A DNA stretch of 9,105 nucleotides from Actinomycetes bacterium (GTDB taxonomy: Bacteria; Actinomycetota; Thermoleophilia; Solirubrobacterales; Solirubrobacteraceae). Shown here piece by piece: positions 1 to 6,870 of the stretch. Below the pieces are notes generated by a model. It saw only the letters and a list, made by a program, of their open reading frames with translations. It searched no databases and was not told where the DNA came from. The DNA lies in contig JAEYAL010000338.1 of the NCBI GenBank assembly GCA_023404805.1, forward strand, positions 1-9,105. The letters are read 5' to 3'. Numbering within the stretch: position 1 is the first letter of the stretch; each line of letters begins with the position of its first letter. The position numbers and the translations under genes are program-made.

Positions 1-248
1 GTGCGGCGCGCGTAGCCCTCGATCACCGACGAGATGTTCTGCACGCGGTAGCCGTCCGAGAACGTCGACGAGTCCGCGAAGCGGTTCTCCTTGACGACCG
101 GGTTCGCCGACGCCTCGTCGGCCGCCAGCGCCGACTGCGCGCCGAACGCGAGCACGGGCAGGCCGCCGGCGACGGCCGAGCCGGCGACGGTCGCGCCACC
201 GCGCTTCAGAAAGGTCCGGCGGGACTGGGGATCGTTCGGAGAGCTCAT
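1..248 (-). CDS. Tat-exported protein, N-terminal fragment; probable N,N-dimethylformamidase beta-subunit-like paralogue (cut by window edge)
   Basis: The frame opens at an ATG (248-246) and runs off the left edge after 82 codons. A purine-rich GGGGGAG lies 2 nt before the ATG. Residues 9-15 read SRRTFLK, a near-perfect twin-arginine motif. A hydrophobic Ala/Gly/Val segment follows, with a likely cleavage site after ALA at about residue 42, so the protein should be exported folded through Tat. The mature start (NPVVKENRFADSSTFSDGYR) aligns by eye with the same region of the next gene upstream: VVKENR versus VVHENR, then STF versus DTF, and EGYARR versus GGFARQ. I therefore infer a tandem paralogue of the family seen at 521-3013. 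The catalytic part lies outside the window, so activity cannot be judged. The 272-nt gap to the preceding gene leaves room for its own promoter. Confidence 0.8.
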   Translation of the reverse strand, partial: MSSPNDPQSRRTFLKRGGATVAGSAVAGGLPVLAFGAQSALAADEASANPVVKENRFADSSTFSDGYRVQNISSVIEGYARR

Positions 249-520
249 GTCTCCCCCGTGGTCGGAAAGCCCGCCGGATTCCAGAGCACCGCTGGACGAG
301 CGTTGGCGGGCGCCAACTCCGCCCGGCGCGCCGGCGCAACGACGGTGTGGACGCGGTTTGGGAGCGCCCGAGCCGCCGAGCCTAAACGGACCGCGCGGTC
401 CAGGGTCGCTTTACGACCCCGATCTTGAGTCTGTTCTCCGGTGCATCGTGTCGGACGAGCAGACGCGCACCGCAGGCTGCCGCACCGTCCGCGGCGGTCG
501 TCTCCCGGTCGGCGGCAGCG
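249..520. other. intergenic region between two Tat-exported paralogues
   Basis: This 272-nt spacer has no convincing gene. It holds a 14-bp perfect palindrome at 388-401 and, next to it, a 6-bp stem with a 5-nt loop (403-408 with 414-419). Read on the minus strand these lie about 100 nt after the stop of the upstream gene and 140 nt before the ATG of the next one. They could be an operator or a weak terminator. No convincing -35/-10 pair was recognised. Confidence 0.5.
388..401. promoter_or_regulatory. 14-bp perfect palindrome, candidate operator
   Basis: The sequence GGACCGCGCGGTCC is its own reverse complement. It sits in the spacer upstream of the left-edge Tat gene, beside a GGGTCG/CGACCC hairpin at 403-419. 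Symmetric sites of this length often bind dimeric regulators. As RNA it could also fold as a 5-bp stem with a GCGC loop followed by GUUU on the minus strand, i.e. a weak terminator. GC-rich DNA produces such palindromes by chance, so the call is tentative. Confidence 0.3.
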
Positions 521-3013
521 TCAGCGCTTCTTCGCGGCCCGGCTCACCGTCAGCCGCACGAGATCGGTCCGCGCGAGCTTGCCGTTCTCGCTGACGCTGA
601 CCCGCCCGAGCGGCTTGAGCTTGCCCTTGCGCAGCAGCGCGGCGCGCGACGAGGCGCTGAGCTTGAGCGTGACGGTCGCGGGCTTGCCGCCTGGTGTGAG
701 GGCGAAACGCGCGCTTGCGATCTTCTTGCCCGACAAGGTCAGTTCGACCGTGCCGCTGACGGCGCGCGGCAGCTGCTGGGAGGCGCTGACGCGTGCCTTG
801 AGGCGGCCAGTCGCGCTCGGCTTGGAACTCACGAGGGCGAGCTTCAGCGGTGGGATCGCGGGCGTCGGCGACGGCGGGTTCGGCCGGGGCTCGCTGAGCG
901 GCGGCTCCGGCGGCCCGGGGCCGCCACCGGGCGTGGTCGGCGCCGGCGTGGTCGGCGTCGTCGTTTCGGGCGTCGTCGGCGTGGTGGGCTCGGGCGGCTC
1001 CGGCGGGTCGAAGAACAGGCCTTCGGGCGTGATCGGCACGATTCCGCCGTCGGCCAGCAGGTTGGCCGTGGCCTGCACGATGCGGGCGTCGATCGTCGTG
1101 ACCGGGTCGCTGGCGTAGGTGTCGGTGTTGCGGTGCAGGTAGTGCGGACCCAGGCCCCAGGACCACTGGATCGTGCCCGACGAGAACACGACGCCGCCGC
1201 TCGGCGCGACGTAGCTCACCGCATGCGACACCGCGCTGCCGCCAGCTGGCGGCTGGGCGTCCGCGCCGCGCGCCGAGTACTGGCGGCCGCCGTCGAGCAG
1301 GTACGCGGTCTGGGCGCCGGGCGGCGGCGATACGCGCGGATCGGTCTCGGTCAGGCGCCGCACGCCGCCGGTGCCGTCCTTCGTCGCCGGCGGTCGTCCG
1401 GCATGCGGCGAGCCCGGCGGCGGGATGGCGTCCCACTCCCAGCCGAGGAGGTGCCGCCCGATGGTCGTCGCGGCTGTGCGGCCGGCGATGTCGGTGTGGC
1501 GCCACGCCGGATGGGCTGCGAACTCGCCCTGGCCGTTGCCCGGCGGCACGGTGAGGCCGCGGTTGCGCGCGTCGTCGTCGCCGATGTACTGCACGCCGAG
1601 CAGCTCGGCCTCGGGGCGGTTCGGACCCGCATACACGGCAGGCGTCGCCGCGGTCGTGCCCGGCGGGTTGATGCCGGGGCCTTTTCCCGGGTCGCGCCAC
1701 GTCGTCGTGGGGGAGACGGGGTCGGCCTGGCTGGCGATCTTTGATTCGCCGCTGCCCGGGCCGCCGGTGCCGCTGTCGCCGCCGTCGCCGGTGGTCGTCG
1801 CGCTGCTGCCGCCGCCTTCGATCGTCTTGTAGACCACCATCACGCGGGCGTCCTCGACGCTCGTCGCCGGGTCGCCGTCGATGGTCTCGTGGCGCACCCG
1901 CCAGTAGCCGACGTTCGCGCCGAGGTTGTAGATGCTGCCGCCGGCGTCGCGGGCCGCCTCGAGCCCGTCGCGGATCCCGTCCGACCAGTACTCGCCGTGG
2001 CCGAGCACCATCACGCCCTTGCTGTGCTCCGGCAGGGCCTGCTCCGGGTCCATGCCAAGGCCGACGTCTTCGGTGTACGCGACGTCGTAGCCGTGGCGCT
2101 CCAGCCACCAGATCGCCGGGTACTCGGTCCGCAGGACCCAGTTGTAGTCGCCGATCCAGTTGTTGTAGGGCCGGTCGAAGCTCACCTTCGCGGCGCGCTC
2201 GGTGCCGGTCGCGGGGACGATGCTGCCGGCCGACCCGTACCGCGAGTTGTAGGTGTAGGTGGAGCGGCCGCTCCAGTAGTTGTAGGCCTGCCAGGTGTTC
2301 GTCGGGAGCAGGACGAGCAGGTCGCGCGGGCGCCCGTCGTCGCGCACGACGAAGACGATCTGGGAGTCGCCCGTGCGCTCGATCGACGGAGCGCCCGACG
2401 GGTAGTCGTACCAGCGGCCTTTGAGCTTGGCGACGTAGACGCCCGACACCCCGAGGGCGTCGCCGGGGACGGTCACGATCGTCCGCCAGTTCGCGCGGCC
2501 CGAGAGGCCCGTGCCGGTGCTGACGGGATAGTCCGGCGGGTAGTCGCCGTCCGTGTCCGGGACGCCTTGGGCGTTGACCTTCTGGAACGTCGACACCGGG
2601 GCTGGCGTCGACCAGACCAGGCGGCCGCCGAGGCCGTCGTAGTAGCCGAGCCGGTAGACCTCGACCTCGACCGTCTCCAGCGGAGGGCCCTCTCCGGCCC
2701 GCGGCAGGTAGTTGTTCGGGCCCGAGATCACGAGCTCGACGGGCTCGCCGATGTCGTAGGACGTCTGCCGCGCGAAGCCGCCCATCACCGAGCCGGTGCC
2801 GCTGATCTGAAAGCCGGCGCCGAACGTGTCGGGGTTCGTGCACCGGTTCTCGTGGACGACCGGGTGCGGGTGCGGGCAGAACGGCGCCTCGTCGCCGTCG
2901 CCGGCCGCGGCGCCGAACGCGGGGGAGAGCAGCGGCGCCGTCGTCGTGGCTGCCCCGACCAGCCCGGCATCGCGCAGGAAATGGCGGCGGGTGCGTGGTG
3001 GCGGTGGCGTCAC
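521..3013 (-). CDS. Tat-exported N,N-dimethylformamidase beta-subunit-like protein with Pro/Thr linker and C-terminal beta-rich domain
   Basis: This protein of 830 aa starts at GTG (3013-3011). That start places TRRHFLR (residues 8-14) as a Tat motif, followed by an Ala-rich hydrophobic stretch ending near AFGAAA (about 37). No good Shine-Dalgarno is visible, so the start is probable rather than certain. The core (about 50-670) shows marks of the dimethylformamidase large-subunit-like family: a beta-rich N-part with YRLGYYDG (120-127), TWQAYNYWSG (240-249), RPYNNW (281-286), GHGEYWS (338-344), GANVGYWRVRHE (365-376) and GTIQWSWGL (613-621). In the characterised enzyme a mononuclear iron is held by two Tyr and one Glu. 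By order and spacing I infer Y244, Y283 and E341 here, with H339 as the accompanying His. Tat export fits a cofactor loaded in the cytoplasm. A Gly/Ser-rich insert occupies about 400-424. A Pro/Thr linker (670-722) joins a C-terminal domain (723-830) ending in basic residues. The substrate is unknown and true formamidase activity is not implied. Confidence 0.88.
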   Translation of the reverse strand: MTPPPPRTRRHFLRDAGLVGAATTTAPLLSPAFGAAAGDGDEAPFCPHPHPVVHENRCTNPDTFGAGFQISGTGSVMGGFARQTSYDIGEPVELVISGPNNYLPRAGEGPPLETVEVEVYRLGYYDGLGGRLVWSTPAPVSTFQKVNAQGVPDTDGDYPPDYPVSTGTGLSGRANWRTIVTVPGDALGVSGVYVAKLKGRWYDYPSGAPSIERTGDSQIVFVVRDDGRPRDLLVLLPTNTWQAYNYWSGRSTYTYNSRYGSAGSIVPATGTERAAKVSFDRPYNNWIGDYNWVLRTEYPAIWWLERHGYDVAYTEDVGLGMDPEQALPEHSKGVMVLGHGEYWSDGIRDGLEAARDAGGSIYNLGANVGYWRVRHETIDGDPATSVEDARVMVVYKTIEGGGSSATTTGDGGDSGTGGPGSGESKIASQADPVSPTTTWRDPGKGPGINPPGTTAATPAVYAGPNRPEAELLGVQYIGDDDARNRGLTVPPGNGQGEFAAHPAWRHTDIAGRTAATTIGRHLLGWEWDAIPPPGSPHAGRPPATKDGTGGVRRLTETDPRVSPPPGAQTAYLLDGGRQYSARGADAQPPAGGSAVSHAVSYVAPSGGVVFSSGTIQWSWGLGPHYLHRNTDTYASDPVTTIDARIVQATANLLADGGIVPITPEGLFFDPPEPPEPTTPTTPETTTPTTPAPTTPGGGPGPPEPPLSEPRPNPPSPTPAIPPLKLALVSSKPSATGRLKARVSASQQLPRAVSGTVELTLSGKKIASARFALTPGGKPATVTLKLSASSRAALLRKGKLKPLGRVSVSENGKLARTDLVRLTVSRAAKKR

Positions 3014-3282
3014 AGGTGCAGGGACGCGGCCCGCGGTCCAGTCCGCGGGCGAGGTGTCCCAGGCGCAACGGTACTCCGCGCCACCGCCGGTGGCACCCGG
3101 CCCAGCTGGATTGGCGCGTGGGAGACGCTCCGTAGCGCCGGAGAAGCGGTGGAGCGGCGGGCGCGACCGGCCTCGCCCTGGTGCGGCCGGCAGATGCGGG
3201 GCGGGCGGATGGGCGCCGCCGGCGCCTGCAGACTGCCAGCAGGTGTGCCGCACCCGCCCGCCCGGCGTGACAATCTGCGCGC
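3014..3282. promoter_or_regulatory. divergent intergenic region (promoters of the dimethylformamidase-like and membrane glycosyltransferase genes)
   Basis: These 269 nt separate two divergent GTG-started genes and must hold both promoters. A dyad at 3080-3094 (GCCACC-GCC-GGTGGC) lies 67 nt upstream of the minus-strand start and is a possible operator. GGCGCC-GCC-GGCGCC occurs near 3210-3225. No consensus -35/-10 is evident for the minus-strand gene. Confidence 0.45.
3269..3274 (+). promoter_or_regulatory. candidate -10 element for a leaderless transcript
   Basis: GACAAT ends 8 nt before the GTG at 3283, where a -10 box would sit if transcription begins at the start codon. An in-frame TGA at 3268-3270 excludes any earlier start, and there is no Shine-Dalgarno in the 15 nt before the GTG. 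Leaderless genes are common in actinobacteria. No good -35 was found, so the call is weak. Confidence 0.3.
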
Positions 3283-5103
3283 GTGACGACCCGCAGGCTC
3301 TCCGGCTCCGCCGCCCCCTGGCTGCTGCTCGCCGGCTTCGCCGCCGTGCTCGTGGCGATGTCCTGGCAGCGCTGGGGCAACCCCGCCAGCGACCCCGGCC
3401 TCGACCTCGTCGTCGCGGCCGGATGGCTCGACGGCATCGAGCCCTACCGCGACGTGCGCTACTTCTACGGCCCGCTCGGCATCGGCGGGCTCGCGGCGAC
3501 GTTCGCCGTGCTCGGCACCTCGCTGTCGTCGGCCTTCGCCTACGGCTTCCTGCAGACCGCGGTGATCGCCGAGCTGTGGCGCCGGCTCGCGCTGCGGTGG
3601 CTGCCGCCCGCAGTGGTCGCCGCGGGCCTGGCAGCCGTGCTGGCGATCGGCTTCAGCGGGTCGCTGTTCAACTTCCAGCTTCCGCACACCGCGGGCGCGA
3701 CGACCGGCCTGATGGCGGTCCTCGGGATCCTGCTCGCGGTGAGCCATGGGCGCTACGGCTGGGCGGGCGTGGCCTTCGGGTTGTCGGCGCTCACGCGGCC
3801 GGAGTTCTTCGCGTTCGGGGTCGCCGCGCTCGGCGGCGCGGCGCTGGCGCTGCTGCGCACCGAGGGCTGGCGGGCCGCTGTGCGCGCCGTGCTGTGGACC
3901 GTGCCGGGTGCGGTCGTCGTCGGTGGCGGGGTGTTGGCGTACTTCGCGCAGCGCGCCGGGGCCGAGGTGCTGTTCACCGAGAACCTCTTCCCGGTCGACT
4001 TCGTGCGGACGGTCGGCGGGCGCTTCGAGGAGGCGTGGCATCCGTACGACCTGCCGAGCCTCGGCGCGCTGCTGCTGCGCGGCGTGGTCGTCTTCGGCGG
4101 GGCGGCGGCGCTGGTCCGGTCGGTCGAGGCGTTCGGCTACACGCGGCCGCCGATCCCGGCAGGGCGCGCCGCGCGGATCACGGCGTCGCCGTGGGTGCTG
4201 TTCGCCGCCGCGGTCGTGGTCACCGCTGTCGTGGCGACGGTCCTTGGCGTGATCGGCGGCGACGCGGCCGGCCCGGTCAAGGACGTCGCCCGCGACGCCG
4301 GCCGCCTGCTGCTCCCGATGACGGTCCTTCCAGCGGTCGCGTTCGTGATGCTCGCCGTGGCCGCCGTCGCCTGGCTGCGGCGCGATGCCGCGCCGCTCGG
4401 TGGGCCGTCCTGGGCGGCTGACCTCTCGCTGATCGCCGTCGCGTCGGCCTGCTCGCTGCGGGCCTACGCGATGTTCTCGACCGACATCTACGCGACCTAC
4501 TTCGCACCGCCGGTCGTGCTTGTCGCGGCGATCGTCCTCTTCCGGGCGGCCGAGCGGACCGGCCCGCGGCAGGTGCCCGTGACGGCCGGCGTCCTGGCGC
4601 TGTCCGCGGTCGTTCTCGCGGCGCACGCCTACATCGGCCGGTACTCCGACCAGACGTACGCAGTCAAGACGCCCCACGGCACCTACCGCGCCGACGCGAC
4701 GGCCGGCCCGAACATCCAGAAGGTCGTCGACCTGCTCGCGCCGAAGGTCAAACCCGGCGAGCCGATGCTCGTGCTGCCGCAGGAGCCCGGCTTCCAGTTC
4801 TTCCTCGGGACGCGCCCCGCGCTCTACAACGACACGTTCCTGCCGGGCACCCTGCCGGACCGCGAATCCGACGAAGCGGCGGCGGCCAAGCTGCTTGAGG
4901 TCCGGCCTAGGTTCGTCGTGGTCGCGGCGCGGCGCTTTGACTCCTGGGGCTTCAAGGGCAGCGGCATCGACGTGAACGTCGCGCTGATGCATGCCGTGCG
5001 CGGCAACTACTGCGAGCTCGCGAAGTTCGGGGACACGGCGCATCCGCCGGCGTCAGATCTGCCCGCCAACGCCTTCACGGTCTACGAGCGCTGCGCTCCC
5101 TAG
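3283..5103 (+). CDS. polytopic membrane glycosyltransferase, GT-C / PMT-like (GT39-type), putative
   Basis: This protein of 606 aa begins at GTG, the first possible start after an in-frame stop 12 nt upstream. Residues 12-28 form the first membrane helix, and many Ala/Val/Leu helices follow up to about 440. The first extracytoplasmic loop carries SDPGLDL (36-42) and GIEPYRDVRYFYGPLG (51-66). This is the pattern of GT-C enzymes, where acidic residues in loop 1 are catalytic; D37, D41 and D57 are candidates. LTRPEFF in the middle is another stretch common in these proteins. The last ~165 residues are soluble and presumably extracytoplasmic. Such enzymes move sugars from polyprenyl-phosphate carriers to lipids, proteins or polymers outside the membrane; the acceptor here is unknown. 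The gene is convergent with the secreted hydrolase-like gene. The membrane-protein call is firm; the exact family and substrate are inferred. Confidence 0.85.
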   Translation: MTTRRLSGSAAPWLLLAGFAAVLVAMSWQRWGNPASDPGLDLVVAAGWLDGIEPYRDVRYFYGPLGIGGLAATFAVLGTSLSSAFAYGFLQTAVIAELWRRLALRWLPPAVVAAGLAAVLAIGFSGSLFNFQLPHTAGATTGLMAVLGILLAVSHGRYGWAGVAFGLSALTRPEFFAFGVAALGGAALALLRTEGWRAAVRAVLWTVPGAVVVGGGVLAYFAQRAGAEVLFTENLFPVDFVRTVGGRFEEAWHPYDLPSLGALLLRGVVVFGGAAALVRSVEAFGYTRPPIPAGRAARITASPWVLFAAAVVVTAVVATVLGVIGGDAAGPVKDVARDAGRLLLPMTVLPAVAFVMLAVAAVAWLRRDAAPLGGPSWAADLSLIAVASACSLRAYAMFSTDIYATYFAPPVVLVAAIVLFRAAERTGPRQVPVTAGVLALSAVVLAAHAYIGRYSDQTYAVKTPHGTYRADATAGPNIQKVVDLLAPKVKPGEPMLVLPQEPGFQFFLGTRPALYNDTFLPGTLPDRESDEAAAAKLLEVRPRFVVVAARRFDSWGFKGSGIDVNVALMHAVRGNYCELAKFGDTAHPPASDLPANAFTVYERCAP

Positions 5104-5110
5104 AACGCGA

Positions 5111-5140
5111 GACGGCGCGCCTCCCCCGAGACGCGCCGTC
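5111..5140. terminator. hairpin terminator after the membrane glycosyltransferase gene
   Basis: A 9-bp perfect stem (GACGGCGCG at 5111-5119 with CGCGCCGTC at 5132-5140) with a 12-nt loop begins 7 nt after the TAG. It has no T-tract, as is usual in high-GC actinobacteria. It lies between convergent genes and could act in both directions. Confidence 0.6.
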
Positions 5141-5154
5141 CGCGGGCGCTGCCT

Positions 5155-5181
5155 GGGACCGAGCCCTCCAGCTTCGGTCCC
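5155..5181. terminator. second hairpin in the convergent intergenic region
   Basis: An 8-bp perfect stem (GGGACCGA at 5155-5162 with TCGGTCCC at 5174-5181) with an 11-nt loop lies 64 nt past the stop of the minus-strand hydrolase-like gene. A third, smaller stem (CGCGAC 5198-5203 with GTCGCG 5213-5218) lies between it and that stop. There is no T-run. It is probably a terminator for the minus-strand gene or part of a bidirectional pair. Confidence 0.5.
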
Positions 5182-5245
5182 GAGCGGGTCTGCAGCGCGC
5201 GACTCTGAACCGGTCGCGTCGCCGGTGCGCTACGTGTGTTGGCCG

Positions 5246-6787
5246 TCAGGCGCGGGCGGCTGCGGCGCGGACGGCTTCCACGCGGGCGGCCTTGGCCTTC
5301 TTGATCGAGGCCTTGCGAGCCTGCTTGGTGGCCTTCTTCACCGCGGTCTTGTGGGCCTTGGTGCCCTTCTTGAGGTTCGACGGGATGCAGACCTTGGCCG
5401 AGCCCGTGCCCGTCACGAGGCGGCCCTTCTTGGCGTCCCAGCGGAGCGTCGGGTAGGTCACGCGGATCGTCCGGCACTTGGTGGCGGGAGCGGTCCCGGG
5501 GGCCGGGGTGGTGGCGACCGGGGTGGTCGGCGCCGGCGTCGTCGGGGTCGTCGTGCCGGGGGTCGTGGTCCCGCCGGAGCCGCCGGTGTTGCCGGTCGGC
5601 ACGCCCTCGGCGCGGAGCACGGCGCCCTTCTTGCCCGAGATCGTGATCTGCGTGACCGTGCGGCCGTCGATCGTGACCATCGGCTTGGGGAGCGTGATCG
5701 TGCGGGTCGGGGAGCCAGGCTCGCTCACCAGGGCGATGCCGCCGGTGAAGTCGCGGCGGATGACGCCCTGCCAGTCGTAGCGGCCGGAGGTCGCGGTGCC
5801 GAGGTCGGCGTCCCAGCCGTTCCACCAGGCGCCGGGGCCCTGCGACATGTCGCCGACGCCGTCCTTGCCTGCGTTGATCAGGAGGTAGTTGGCGAGGCTG
5901 TACTCGCGGTCGGCGTCGTTGCCTTCGGCCGAGTCGATGATGAGGCCCTTGCCCTGGGCGTGGACCTGGTCGACGTAGGCGTGCACGGCGCGCAGGCTCC
6001 ACTCGCCGGTGCCGCCCGTGAGGCCGCCGTCGGTGACGCCGCGCTCGAGGTTGATGTAGTCGGCCGAGGCGATCTGGCGCTGGACGTCAGCGTTCTTCTC
6101 GCGGCCTGCGCCCTGTCCGGCGTACCAGATGCTGTTGTGCAGCAGCTCGGCGTCCGGGATCTCGCGGCGGACCTGCTCGGTGAAGTCGGCCATCGCCTTG
6201 CGCCAGTCGGCGGCGCTCATCGCGCGGCCCAGAGCGGCGCTGTACGGGGCGACTTCGGCGCCGTTGCCGTTGCCGACGCGGCGCTCGAGGTTCACGTCGT
6301 CGATCCAGGCGCCCTTGTAGCCCTTGGCGAGGGTGCCCTTGAGCTTGGCGATCCAGTCGGCGCGGAAGGCCGGGTTGGTGATGTCCGCGGCGTACTGCGG
6401 GCAGCTGCCGTTGCTGCAGCCCCACGGGATGAAGAGCTTGTTGCCAGCGCCGTCACGCAGGATCCACTCGGGGTGCTGCGTCGCGAGGGCGCTGTCGGTG
6501 TAGATCGCGTAGATGTCGCTGTAGACCCAGCCCTGGCGGTACCAGGAGGTCATGTTGTTGAAGAACGGCGCGAACACCTCGGTGCGCCAGTACTTGTCGT
6601 TCAGCCACGCCTGCTTGGCGGCGTCGTTGCTGGTGACGTGCTTGTCATCAGCGGGCGTCATGCGCTTGACGAAGCGGACCTCACCGGTACGGGCGGTCGC
6701 ATCCGTCGCGGCGGAGGCAGGGGCGGCCCCTGCTCCAAATGCAGCGGCGGTCGCGAGAATCGCGACTGCGAGCGTGCGTCGTACCAC
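5246..6787 (-). CDS. secreted putative glycoside hydrolase (TIM-barrel, GHL15-like) with Pro/Thr linker and Lys-rich tail, under c-di-GMP riboswitch control
   Basis: This protein of 513 aa starts at GTG (6787-6785), with AAAGGA five bases upstream. Residues 1-26 are a Sec signal peptide (VRRT, a hydrophobic Ala-rich core, APASA before ATD). The body (about 35-390) resembles hypothetical glycosyl hydrolase families of GHL15 type: HPEWILRDGAGNK (105-117), a Cys pair (C124, C129), ADITNPAFRADW (134-145) and GAWIDDVNLE (159-168). In that last motif the strand-end acids D163/D164 sit where related TIM-barrel hydrolases have catalytic acids. LLHNSIWYAG and ADYINLERG look like later strands. A Thr/Pro linker (395-436) follows, then a segment with C438 and C467, then a tail (472-513) in which 15 of 42 residues are Lys or Arg. 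It probably cleaves an extracellular polysaccharide of unknown structure. It is divergent from the Wzz/BY-kinase-like gene, which supports a polysaccharide role. The family call is from motifs only and could also be a GH114-like enzyme. Confidence 0.85.
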   Translation of the reverse strand: MVRRTLAVAILATAAAFGAGAAPASAATDATARTGEVRFVKRMTPADDKHVTSNDAAKQAWLNDKYWRTEVFAPFFNNMTSWYRQGWVYSDIYAIYTDSALATQHPEWILRDGAGNKLFIPWGCSNGSCPQYAADITNPAFRADWIAKLKGTLAKGYKGAWIDDVNLERRVGNGNGAEVAPYSAALGRAMSAADWRKAMADFTEQVRREIPDAELLHNSIWYAGQGAGREKNADVQRQIASADYINLERGVTDGGLTGGTGEWSLRAVHAYVDQVHAQGKGLIIDSAEGNDADREYSLANYLLINAGKDGVGDMSQGPGAWWNGWDADLGTATSGRYDWQGVIRRDFTGGIALVSEPGSPTRTITLPKPMVTIDGRTVTQITISGKKGAVLRAEGVPTGNTGGSGGTTTPGTTTPTTPAPTTPVATTPAPGTAPATKCRTIRVTYPTLRWDAKKGRLVTGTGSAKVCIPSNLKKGTKAHKTAVKKATKQARKASIKKAKAARVEAVRAAAARA

Positions 6788-6791
6788 GTGA

Positions 6792-6798
6792 ATCCTTT
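6792..6798 (-). promoter_or_regulatory. Shine-Dalgarno of the hydrolase-like gene, next to the riboswitch
   Basis: AAAGGAT precedes the GTG with 5 nt between AGGA and the start. It begins one or two bases after the 3' strand of the aptamer, so aptamer folding can affect ribosome access. It also decides the start codon choice. Confidence 0.8.
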
Positions 6799-6799
6799 C

Positions 6800-6870
6800 G
6801 GCGGCTGGGCTGCCTCCATCCGTGAAGGCCCCGTTGCTTTGCGTCCCCGCCTCACGACGGGTTTGCCTTT
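6800..6870 (-). ncRNA. cyclic di-GMP class I riboswitch (GEMM-I)
   Basis: Read on the minus strand, this 5' UTR matches the GEMM-I aptamer element by element. It has AAAGGCAAACC (6870-6860), a 6-bp hairpin CCCGUC/GGCGGG (6861-6856 with 6851-6846) closed by the GNRA tetraloop GUGA, and GGGACGCAAAGC (6847-6836). A second hairpin follows, GCCU/AGGC (6829-6826 with 6815-6812, extendable by two pairs), then CAGCC and a closing GCC strand (6805-6800) opposite GGC (6867-6865). By alignment to the Vibrio Vc2 aptamer, the ligand-contacting G20 is the G at 6867 and A47 is the A at 6840; both are present. G rather than A at position 20 argues for c-di-GMP over cGAMP. The aptamer ends at the Shine-Dalgarno and no terminator is seen between it and the start codon, so control is probably translational. 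Confidence 0.92.

Noticed and set aside
3013..3253. ATG at 3253 as start of the dimethylformamidase-like protein
   Set aside because: It would put 80 low-complexity residues before the twin-arginine motif and leave only about 30 nt to the divergent gene. The GTG at 3013 places the Tat signal at the N-terminus.
411..3437. A 1008-codon open frame on the minus strand, very rich in Arg, Pro and Ala
   Set aside because: It overlaps the dimethylformamidase-like gene in another frame, runs across the intergenic region into the divergent gene, and has the low-complexity Arg/Pro/Ala makeup of a shadow frame in GC-rich DNA. No domain is recognisable.
3010..5043. A 677-codon open frame antisense to the membrane glycosyltransferase
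   Set aside because: Composition is Arg/Glu/Gly/His-rich without motifs, while the plus strand encodes clear membrane helices and a GT-C loop. It is an antisense shadow.
6800..6870. cGAMP-selective GEMM variant
   Set aside because: That subtype has A at the position equivalent to Vc2 G20; here it is G (6867), the c-di-GMP type.
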